Below, one piece after another: positions 18,319 through 25,834 of a stretch of DNA of 64,000 bases. The stretch lies in assembly GCA_965201045.1 (NCBI GenBank), contig OZ241746.1, forward strand, positions 5,270,001 through 5,334,000, read 5' to 3'. The stretch's first letter is position 1. Each line of letters opens with the position of its first letter. The notes beneath the pieces are model-generated. The model worked only from the letters and a program-made list of their open reading frames with translations. It did not search any database and was not told where the DNA came from. Origin of the DNA: JAPORK01 sp026710285. Lineage in GTDB: Bacteria > Pseudomonadota > Gammaproteobacteria > Pseudomonadales > Endozoicomonadaceae. Both the position numbers and the translations under genes were made by a program.

Positions 18319-18747
18319 TTAGTTTTCTGGTCTTTTCTGTTTTTGTATGTACTCTTTTAGTATTTCAAGCGGAGCTCCGCCCGGAGTGATCAGGCAATAC
18401 GCCCTTGTCCACAAAACGGGCTTTTTCCAGTAGTGGCTCTTCAGGTGGTTAGCAAACTCTTTCCTGATGAGCCGGCTGGTGACTGTTTTCAGGTTGTTGA
18501 CAAACTTGCTTGGCGTGATTGTAGGGTGAAAGTCCAGGAGGAGGTGAACATGGTCTGCTTCTCCACCAAACTCATCCAGCCCAACCTCCCACTTTTTACA
18601 AAGACGGAGACAAATTTCTTTGAACCGATCGAGCATTGTTACCGAAAGACACTTTCTTCGATATTTCGTAACTAACATTAAATGGTATTTTAGCTTGTAA
18701 CAGCAGTGATAATGTGCTTTCGTACATTGACACCAATTGATTTTTTT
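18319..18747 (-). CDS. tnpA: IS200/IS605 Y1 transposase TnpA
   Basis: HUH single-strand transposase, about 142 residues. YHLMLVTKYRRK near the N-terminus, the HUH metal site DHVHLLLDF and the catalytic tyrosine in LKEYIQKQ are all visible; ITPGGAPLEILKEYI is typical of the C-terminus. The open frame continues upstream to 18993, but that extension is the antisense of tnpB and is not coding. No clear ATG starts the domain in frame (nearest Met is internal), so the start is uncertain and the gene may be slightly damaged. Confidence 0.8.
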   Translation of the reverse strand, partial: KKINWCQCTKAHYHCCYKLKYHLMLVTKYRRKCLSVTMLDRFKEICLRLCKKWEVGLDEFGGEADHVHLLLDFHPTITPSKFVNNLKTVTSRLIRKEFANHLKSHYWKKPVLWTRAYCLITPGGAPLEILKEYIQKQKRPEN

Positions 18748-18761
18748 GATAGTATACGCCG

Positions 18762-19994
18762 ATGAGAGCTTACAAGTACAGAATTTATCCGAACAAGAAA
18801 CAAGAATTGTTGTTGACACAACACTTCGGTTGCTCTCGCCATGTGTATAACTGAGCACTATCTGAAAAAGAAAAACACTACAAGGAAACCGGGAAGAGCC
18901 TTTCAAAACGCAATCTTCAGGATAGGTTGGTTGCCAGCAAAAAAGGAGACAAACCCTGGTTAAACAAAGTAAACAGCTAAAGCCTTCTGGCATCGTTAGT
19001 TAATCTGGATAAGGCTTTCTCTAATTTTTTCAAGGGGCGGGCAAAATTCCCACGATTCAAAAGTAAGTATGTAGGTTGGCAATCCTTCCAGTGCCCTCAA
19101 AACGTCTCGGCAAACTTTGAAAGCAACACGGTTGATTTACCAAAGATAAAAGGAATAAAATCCAGGTTACACCGAGGTTTTGAAGGGAAGATCAAAACAG
19201 TTACAATAAAGCGCTCACCTTCAGGGAAGTTTTTTACAAGTGTTCTTGTAGACGAGCAAGTGCACATACCTATACCGGTAACAGTTGATTCTGAATACAC
19301 GCTTGGTTTAGATGTTGGTCTTGAGCACATGCTAATAGACAGCCGTGGGAAAAAGACAGAGAACCCACGGTTTCTCAAAGATTCCCTGAGTGGTCTTGCT
19401 GTTGAACAAAGAAGGCTGTCCAGAAAAAAACAAGGCTCTTCAAACAGAGCGAAACAAAGGCGAAGGGTAGCAACCGTACACGAGAAAGTGTCAAATCGCC
19501 GCTACGACTTCATTCAAAAAGAAACGGCAGCACTGGTCAACAAAAGCCACGTGACCACATTTGCCGTTGAAGACTTGAATATCAAAGGTATGGTAAAAAA
19601 CCGCAAGCTATCCAGAGCCATCAACGATGTGAGTTGGGGCACGTTTCTTTCTGTGTTGGAGTACAAGTGCCGATGGAACGGAAAAAACCTTGTTCGTATT
19701 GGTCGTTTCCAGCCCAGCTCAAAGCTTTGTAGTGAGTGCGGAATCAGGAAAGAAAAATTGCCCTTGTCTGTGAGGAGCTGGCAGTGTCAGCACTGTCAAA
19801 CCCTACACGACAGAGACGTCAATGCAGCAAAAAACATTAGAAATTTTGCTTTGGCTGATGCGCCGGGACACGGCGTTTGTGTAAAGAGTTCCTCTGTAGC
19901 AAAACCTGTCAGCCCAGGTGCTACAGCGAAAGGTGTTGAGGATTCTCAACATGGGTCGCAAGAAGCCCCCACTACAACCGCTCTTGCGGTTTAG
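18762..19994 (+). pseudogene. tnpB: TnpB RNA-guided nuclease, inactivated by two stop codons
   Basis: 411-codon TnpB frame starting MRAYKYRIYPNKKQELLL. It is interrupted by TGA at 18852 (codon 31, where the family has Trp in HVYNWAL) and TAA at 18978 (codon 73, probably from CAA). Both are single transitions; there is no frameshift. The rest is well kept: RuvC Asp in GLDVGLEHM, Glu in FAVEDLNIKGM, and Asp in DRDVNAAKNI. The zinc ribbon CSECG with CQHC is intact. TnpB is a programmable endonuclease guided by an RNA from the element's right end and is the ancestor of Cas12. Here the N-terminal wedge domain cannot be made in full; an internal start could give a 244-residue C-terminal part. Confidence 0.9.
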
Positions 19995-20001
19995 TGGTGG
20001 G
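19966..20001 (+). ncRNA. Right-end hairpin, candidate omega-RNA scaffold of TnpB
   Basis: AACCGC (19976-19981) and GCGGTT (19986-19991) close a tetraloop. CCACTA (19969-19974) pairs with TAGTGG (19992-19997), with one bulged base. The stem overlaps the tnpB stop codon, as omega-RNA scaffolds do, and the guide would begin just after the element edge near 20002. Assignment is by position and structure. Confidence 0.55.
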
Positions 20002-20220
20002 AGTGTGTCACTTCCACACTGACTCATGATACAATCAGTGCGCTGATCTCTTTTGTGAAGTCGATGTAAATCAAAATCATACAATTACAGATTGTGTGTG
20101 GTTTCATAAAACCTGTGAATTTTATTAAATCAAATTTTACTTTGAAACAGATAAATATATGGCTAATATATCTGGTATTATCAGTCTCTGTTAATTTAGT
20201 CTGACACGGGTTTATTTATC

Positions 20221-22131
20221 TTGGATTTTCAAAAGTACAAACAATACGTTAATCAGCTAAAAACAGGTAAGCAACTACCTGATGCTATTTATCTTCATCA
20301 GAATGCATTGTCTGCAATGCCGGCTGCTTTATTAAGCCTAACAGACAAGATAACCCGTGAGCTGAAAATCCCTGCCGATGACTGGAATATCATTAAGCTA
20401 AATAAGCGTGATTTCAAAATAACCTTTCTGAATTATCCAAATTTTGAGACTTATGGTTACCCAACGCTTCAACACAGCTTTACGGTTGACTTAAATAAGC
20501 TGACGGTACGTAAAGCATCTTACGAACAATCAGATAACCCTCCTATTCTTCACAGAAAAGAAACCTTCATCAGCAGTGATCACCCTTTGTGGTCCTTATT
20601 TAGAGAGATTACCGCCGAAGGAGAAAAAATTGGCTTATATAAAAATACCAGAACAATAGGGTTTAAAAAAAATTGGGAAAAGTTAATTGCCGATAAAGGC
20701 TATTTCCTTGATGATGAAGGCAGGCTTCAACCCTGCAAAGATCAGCAAATATGTCACGATCCATCTATTGATGGTCCTGTAACAGTCAAACGGCATAAAA
20801 CAGCCATTAACAGAAATCAGCTATCACAACCCATGCAGATTTTAGCACGGCACAATTATCTAAATGGTGAATACTCCATACTCGATTATGGATGTGGTAA
20901 AGGGGATGATATACGTGAGCTTGAAGCACATGGTATTAATGTTTCAGGTTGGGATCCGGTCTATTTTCCGGACAATACAATCACTCAGAACGATATTGTT
21001 AATCTCGGATTTGTTTTAAATGTAATAGAAGATATCGATGAAAGAACAGCAACCCTAAAACGTGCCTGGCAACATACCGACAAGCTGTTAATTGTTGCAG
21101 TAATGGTTGCAGGTGAAACTATTACCAGACAGTTTACGCCTTATAAAGATGGCGTTATTACCAGCCGTAACACTTTTCAGCGTTATTATTCTCAGCCAGA
21201 GTTTCGCAGTTATCTCGAATCATCATTAGATGAATCTGCAATCGCTGTAGGGCAGGGCATCTTTATTATTTTCAAAGAAAAAACAGAAGAACAACAATTT
21301 TTGCTTGAACGGCAATTTGTTAAACGAGACTGGCTACAAAAAACGCAGCGACAGATACAACAAAAACAACCGACTGTTCGCAAAGACCTTATTGATAAAC
21401 ATCTTGCGTTATTTACTGATTTTTGGGAGACATCACTGGAACTAGGTCGCATCCCTGCCAACAGTGAGTTTGAATTCTCTACACAAATTCGGCAAATTGC
21501 GGGCTCTCATAACAAAGCGCACGAAGCCTTAAAAAATCATTTTGGTAATGATCTTTTCGCTGAAGCAGAACAACGCAGACGTGATGATTTACTGGTTTAT
21601 TTTGCGCTGAATCTCTTTGAAAAAAGAAAACCACAAACACAAATGCCAGAAGGACTTAAACGGGATATTAAATATTTTTACAACAGTTACGCTGAGGCTG
21701 TTAAACAAGCGACAAAAGTTTTATTTACGCTGGGAAAACCACAAATTATTTATGCCGCCTGTGTTAAGGCTTACCAACAATTACAGTGCGGTGAATTTAA
21801 CGAAAACCATAGTTACATCTTTCACAAAAAATACTTAGGTGATCTTCCTCCTGAACTGCGTATTTATATTGGTTGTGCGACCCAACTTTATGGAGACCTT
21901 GATAATATCCATTTAATAAAAGCACACATCCGTTCTGGTAAGGTCAGCCTGATGCGTTATGATAACTGGAATAAATCAGAACCATTGCTTATTGAACGGA
22001 TAAAAATTAAACTGCGAGAACAGACTATTGATTTTTTTGAGTACGGTGAAATATTTGAATCTCCACCGCTGGAGAATAAAGCATTATTTGAACCGGGCTG
22101 CAAGAGTCCGGCTGTTACTTATGCTCAATAA
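20221..22131 (+). CDS. DNA phosphorothioation-associated-type putative methyltransferase
   Basis: 636 residues resembling the TIGR04096 family (dnd-associated putative methyltransferase). The SAM-binding motif YSILDYGCGKGDD is at about 218-230. It is preceded by the family-typical segment VKRHKTAINRNQLSQPMQI, and WDPVYFP and LGFVLNVIEDIDER follow. The start used is TTG at 20221, with no convincing ribosome site; an internal start cannot be excluded. No dndBCDE or pbe genes are present. It sits between IS debris with an HNH nuclease 1.6 kb downstream on the same strand, so it may be part of a reduced defence module (inference). Confidence 0.75.
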   Translation: MDFQKYKQYVNQLKTGKQLPDAIYLHQNALSAMPAALLSLTDKITRELKIPADDWNIIKLNKRDFKITFLNYPNFETYGYPTLQHSFTVDLNKLTVRKASYEQSDNPPILHRKETFISSDHPLWSLFREITAEGEKIGLYKNTRTIGFKKNWEKLIADKGYFLDDEGRLQPCKDQQICHDPSIDGPVTVKRHKTAINRNQLSQPMQILARHNYLNGEYSILDYGCGKGDDIRELEAHGINVSGWDPVYFPDNTITQNDIVNLGFVLNVIEDIDERTATLKRAWQHTDKLLIVAVMVAGETITRQFTPYKDGVITSRNTFQRYYSQPEFRSYLESSLDESAIAVGQGIFIIFKEKTEEQQFLLERQFVKRDWLQKTQRQIQQKQPTVRKDLIDKHLALFTDFWETSLELGRIPANSEFEFSTQIRQIAGSHNKAHEALKNHFGNDLFAEAEQRRRDDLLVYFALNLFEKRKPQTQMPEGLKRDIKYFYNSYAEAVKQATKVLFTLGKPQIIYAACVKAYQQLQCGEFNENHSYIFHKKYLGDLPPELRIYIGCATQLYGDLDNIHLIKAHIRSGKVSLMRYDNWNKSEPLLIERIKIKLREQTIDFFEYGEIFESPPLENKALFEPGCKSPAVTYAQ

Positions 22132-22706
22132 GCTTTACTGAAGATGTTCTGTTGTGCCTGGTCACAATAAATGTATCCTTCGCTGCCTGACATTGATCAG
22201 CCTATTGCGTTTATTCCTGAAAACCATATCTTACCATGTTGTTGTAAAATGCAGGAAGACATTGTCGTTGAACGCAATGTAAAAAAAGAAAAGTCTGCTA
22301 CCTGAGTCATTGACGGCAAAGTCCGGACATTGTCCTTCTTTCTCTCTTTACCGGACTCAGGGAAAGATCATGCTTTTATAAAAAATGATTTGATACAGCA
22401 CTGGTTTTTTAGAAATGGTACAGCGTAATCATAGTACGTCACACTTACCAACTAAAAAACATTACAGTGCTATACCAGTCTTTGCCGGACGCACCGTGGG
22501 CTGAGTCGGATGCATCGTGGGCTGAGCCTGTCGAAGCCCGATGAGTTCTTTTTCCAGGCTTCGACAGGCTCAGCCAGCGGTTGTATGTCAGCCAGCGGAT
22601 AGTTGTATTAAAGTTATTCGCAAGGCAGCTCAATAACAGCATCCCGGCAACCGATGTAAGCACCTGCCATTTGTATAAAAATCAATCAATGAATCTACTT
22701 TTTTCC
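22132..22706. repeat. Intergenic region with a 19-bp perfect inverted repeat and a gene remnant
   Basis: GGCTGAGCCTGTCGAAGCC (22520-22538) and its exact complement (22557-22575) flank 18 bases; this looks like a common dispersed REP-like sequence. CGTGGGCTGAG also occurs twice just before it. On the minus strand near 22610-22680, the peptide YKWQVLTSVAGMLLLSC copies the membrane segment of the gene at 22707-23198 and marks a truncated paralogue. A 44-codon frame at 22171-22305 has no recognisable family. Confidence 0.6.
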
Positions 22707-23198
22707 TTAATACAAACTTTTGGCCTCTAACCAGTTTACTTTTCTGCTCAGCTCTGATTCTTTGTCTTCCAGGTCTTTAAGTTTTTGCTCTATTTTATCC
22801 ATACGCTGTGAATCATCCCAATCCATGCTGTTGTGATTATATCTTAACAAATCTATCTCGTTGTTAAGTTTATTTATCAGGGAATTTATACTTTCGGTAT
22901 CATCACGTAACGATCTCATCTTCCTGCTGAAATCTTCTCTCAATTCTTCCACCTTATTATTGAAATCTTTTTGCGAAGAAGCTATCTCAGCGTAATACTG
23001 ATTTTTCCATGAAGTAAGCTCTTCTCTTTGTTCATTTCTCAACGAAGCTATCTTTGCTATGCACAGCTTTCTCACCGAAGCTATTTCCTCCCTGTGCTCT
23101 TTTTTCAATCCCGCTACAAGAGTCCAGGCAATAAGTAGCACCCCTACGGTTGAAATTAACACTCGCCATTTGTATAAAAAATTAACTACTATTTTCAC
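22707..23198 (-). CDS. Small membrane-anchored coiled-coil protein
   Basis: 163 residues, family not recognised. One N-terminal membrane helix (about 12-31, VLISTVGVLLIAWTLVAGL) is followed by a long charged coiled coil to the end. The coil contains repeated units of the pattern EIASxRK, KIASLRNEQREEL and EIASSQKDF. Likely topology is an inner-membrane anchor with the coil on one side. A truncated second copy of its membrane segment lies just downstream (near 22610-22680), so the gene was once duplicated. It is on the opposite strand to the methyltransferase and HNH genes between which it lies. Confidence 0.6.
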   Translation of the reverse strand: MKIVVNFLYKWRVLISTVGVLLIAWTLVAGLKKEHREEIASVRKLCIAKIASLRNEQREELTSWKNQYYAEIASSQKDFNNKVEELREDFSRKMRSLRDDTESINSLINKLNNEIDLLRYNHNSMDWDDSQRMDKIEQKLKDLEDKESELSRKVNWLEAKSLY

Positions 23199-23779
23199 TT
23201 TCTTCCCTCAAATTTTCAGACTTTTTCTTTCACTTTTTTCGCTACAACGTTATTTGCTCTTTTGTATTCTTTTTTTATCTAAAAAAACAGAGGTATAAAA
23301 AAATCCCCCCGGGTTATAGCCAGAAACCAAAAAGAAGCAAATAAACTCTGCGTTGATTATCCAGTTTATGGTTATGGTTTTCAGGAAGCACTATTTTTGT
23401 TATGGTAAAATTTGTTGAATCAGGCGTTCCCGGCTGGTAATAGCTTGCATTGTACCACAGCCTTTTTCATTTTTACTGCTTTTCTGGATTTTCGGCTTAT
23501 TACAGATTTTTTCTTCGCTGCAACAATATGATCTTTCATTAATCGTGCTACTGCTGAAAAAACATGCACCACTAAATACGTCAAAAAATAACAGTGCCCG
23601 GGTAGCTCTGCCCCGGGTTATTGAGAAGTTACTATATTTTTTATTAACAAGTTGAAAAACAAAAAATATTGCATGCAAAATAAACGACAAAAAATATTCT
23701 TTTGAGATGTTTTTTTAGGGTACAAAATCAGGTACCATGAATTTATGTTCCCGATAAATTACATCACTGAAGATAAATT
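23199..23779. other. Intergenic region with one end of a TIR element
   Basis: GCCCCGGGTTATTGAGAAGTTAC near 23610-23632 equals the right end of the MITE at 15165-15320. No partner end is visible. A 96-codon frame on the minus strand (23400-23690) crosses it and looks like chance. The HNH gene promoter should lie just before 23780. Confidence 0.5.
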
Positions 23780-24808
23780 ATGTCCCTGTTTTATGAAATC
23801 GAACCTTCTGTTGAAAATTACTGGCGTGCAATTATTCTTCTGGGAAGAAATACAGCTGCTTATAAGTTTGCTCTGGCGAAATCATTAATTGATTTAGTTC
23901 ATACAAAAAGAAATCGTTTTGATCTGGATGAGCTTGCTAAACCCTATGCAACTCATTTGTGTGAACATCTTAAATATCATCCCAAACAGACTACAAATCC
24001 TTCCAGTACTTTTTTAAAAAAGTTACATGAATATAATATTGGTGTACTCAGTCATGAAAAAGTTATAGAACAGACAGTCAGACATGGTTTCCGATGGGTG
24101 CTGGATGCTTTTCACAATTTGAATAATAAACAGATCAACACTCTGTTTTTTGTGGATGAACGTAAAAATAAAGGCGGCATTCAATTAACAGATAATTTTT
24201 TCAGGCTGGGAGAAAGTCTACAGTTTAGCAGTCTTGCTGATGAAACAGAAGCAAGGTGGAAATTGGTGGAAGCAGCCTGGGAGAATAATATTTCACATAA
24301 TTTAATGCAGGTCTCTTATGAAAACGAAACAGAGAAACTAATTGGTTCAATCCGATCTCGTCGTGTTAACATTACCTCTGTACGTCCTGCACTAAATGGC
24401 TATCAAAAAGGTCGTTGCTTTTATTGTTATCGTGAAATATCAATTAATCCTTCCAATAGTATGCTTGCAGATGTCGACCATTTCTATCCCCACCGGCTTA
24501 AAGCCTCAGGTACCACAAAACCTATTGATGGTGTAGCAAATCTTGTACTTGCCTGTCAGGAATGTAATCGTGGTGTTGCCGGTAAATTTGATCAATTGCC
24601 TTCTCTTAACCTTTTGGAAAGACTTTATAAACGTAATGAATACCTGATTTCATCGCAACATCCACTGAGAGAGACATTAATTAGTCAGACAGGTAGTACT
24701 GCTAAAAAGCGTCAGCAGTTTTTGCAAGGTGCATATAACTGTGCTTCGATGTTCCTTGGTAATTATAAAAAGTGGGAACCACCTTCTCAGGGAATAGCTA
24801 CTTTTTAA
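23780..24808 (+). CDS. HNH endonuclease domain protein
   Basis: 342 residues. The N-terminal 200 residues are helical (WRAIILLGRNTAAYKFALAK), which matches HNH proteins found in defence islands. The HNH fold is complete: CFYC (Cys213, Cys216), DVDHFYPH with His234, Asn254 in GVANLVLACQ, and CQECN (Cys259, Cys262), followed by KFDQLP. All metal and catalytic residues are intact. It most likely cuts DNA; a role in restriction or anti-phage defence with the methyltransferase at 20221 is inference from proximity. Its downstream neighbour is an IS66 fragment. Confidence 0.8.
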   Translation: MSLFYEIEPSVENYWRAIILLGRNTAAYKFALAKSLIDLVHTKRNRFDLDELAKPYATHLCEHLKYHPKQTTNPSSTFLKKLHEYNIGVLSHEKVIEQTVRHGFRWVLDAFHNLNNKQINTLFFVDERKNKGGIQLTDNFFRLGESLQFSSLADETEARWKLVEAAWENNISHNLMQVSYENETEKLIGSIRSRRVNITSVRPALNGYQKGRCFYCYREISINPSNSMLADVDHFYPHRLKASGTTKPIDGVANLVLACQECNRGVAGKFDQLPSLNLLERLYKRNEYLISSQHPLRETLISQTGSTAKKRQQFLQGAYNCASMFLGNYKKWEPPSQGIATF

Positions 24809-24824
24809 CAATAAAAAAAATATG

Positions 24825-25126
24825 TAACTATTCAGCCTGGTATGTAAAAATATCAGGCAAGTGAGAAGAAAGTAACAAACCCAGTGCAACGGATGCACTA
24901 ATATTCTGTTTACGACAACTTGAAATATAGCTACGTATAGCACAAAATATTCGGGCGCCTGTTTCACTTCTGAAACATCCGGAAATTTTTTGATGGACTT
25001 TAGTCATCCTGATATCCCGTTCTCCCTGACTATTTGTAAAAGGGACGGCAGGATTGATCATAAATCTCAATATTTCTCGTTTAAAATTTCTGAGTCGTTC
25101 CAGTAAATTTCTACTTTTACTTTTTT
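24825..25126 (-). pseudogene. IS66-family transposase, C-terminal fragment with right end
   Basis: About 97 residues match the end of IS66 TnpC: NLLERLRNFKREILRFM, VPFTNSQGERDIRMTKVHQK, then ISGCFRSETGARIFCAIRSY. The stop codon lies inside the terminal repeat GTAACTATTCAGCC (24825-24838). The N-terminal three quarters are missing. It abuts the left end of a second IS66 remnant in the opposite direction at 25127. Confidence 0.88.
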
Positions 25127-25413
25127 GTAACTATTCAGCCATAAAATAATATCACCATCACCTGAACCCAATAAAAAAATATAAATTTCTTGACAAATAC
25201 CTTTTATATACAGTTAGATAGAGGTTTGTAAACAAAAAGAATTTTTTAATTGTGAAAATCAACGGTATAGATATTCAAAAAACTATCACTGATCTAAAGG
25301 AACAGCTTGCTGTTGACACAATGATTACGCCTTCTTTAAAAGTAACAATAAACGTATTACTAATTATTCACGAGTTTCGCAATAACAGTTTGGATAGAAT
25401 TCAGTATTTTTAA
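25127..25413 (+). pseudogene. IS66-family element, left end and first codons of transposase
   Basis: Begins with the terminal repeat GTAACTATTCAGCC (25127-25140). A promoter-like pair is TTGACA (25190-25195) and TTAGAT (25214-25219). A GTG start at 25252 opens VKINGIDIQKTITDLKEQLA, the usual IS66 transposase start. After about 39 codons the frame runs into the duplicated segment at 25369 (CACGAGTTTCGC) and stops near 25413. The rest of the element is gone. Confidence 0.75.
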
Positions 25414-25638
25414 ATCAGACAGGTATATAACTAATATTTTGAAGAAATCTTCATTCAGACGAAACAAATCTAACACCAGGTATCACTGAACCAGGCATCA
25501 AAAATAATTTATAAAATTAAAAAAGATATCCGTGTTTTGTTATCTGCATAAAAATAACTTTAAAAATAAATATATTCTGTGTAAAATGATTTAATTAGTT
25601 TGTGTTACAACAGACAAAGGATTTTTAATAGCGAGACT

Positions 25639-25794
25639 TGTCACTTCTCAATAACCCGCAGCATATTTGATAGTTGTTTTTTTATCCTTTTCATTCAGTT
25701 GTTTATAAAATTTTTCGCAAAAAACAACACTCGAATTCATAGTGAATTTAAAAAGTTACTGCTGTTTTCTGCCCCGGGTTATTGAGAAGTTACC
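25639..25794. mobile_element. 156-bp MITE-like element, second copy
   Basis: Copy of the element at 15165-15320 within the duplicated segment. The left end differs in its first base (TGTCACTTCTCAATAACC). It lies 40 bases before the start codon of the paralogue. Confidence 0.6.
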
Positions 25795-25834
25795 AAGTTA
25801 CCGAGACAGCAATAAAACAGAGGAAATTCTAGAA

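Larger units (their letters stand above)
18257..20005. mobile_element. Decayed IS200/IS605-family element (tnpA and tnpB divergent)
   Basis: The element has an IS605-type layout: a tnpA-like Y1 transposase on the minus strand and a tnpB on the plus strand, with starts back to back near 18750. A subterminal hairpin at the left end (CCCC 18272-18275, ACAGC and GCTGT around a TTT loop, GGGG 18297-18300) and another at the right end (19966-20001) are as expected for single-strand transposition. The exact tips are not certain. tnpB carries two nonsense changes, so the element is not autonomous for TnpB. Confidence 0.8.

Noticed and set aside
18852..18980. TGA read as Trp (alternative genetic code) because tnpB has TGA where Trp is expected
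   Set aside because: A second stop (TAA) in the same gene, and normal use of TGG for Trp in all intact genes together with TGA as a true stop elsewhere, point to simple decay.
18748..18993. N-terminal extension of the TnpA frame to 224 residues
   Set aside because: The extra part is the antisense of the tnpB start; TnpA proteins are about 130-155 residues.
23400..23690. 96-codon minus-strand frame
   Set aside because: It runs through the TIR sequence at 23616 and shows no coding features.
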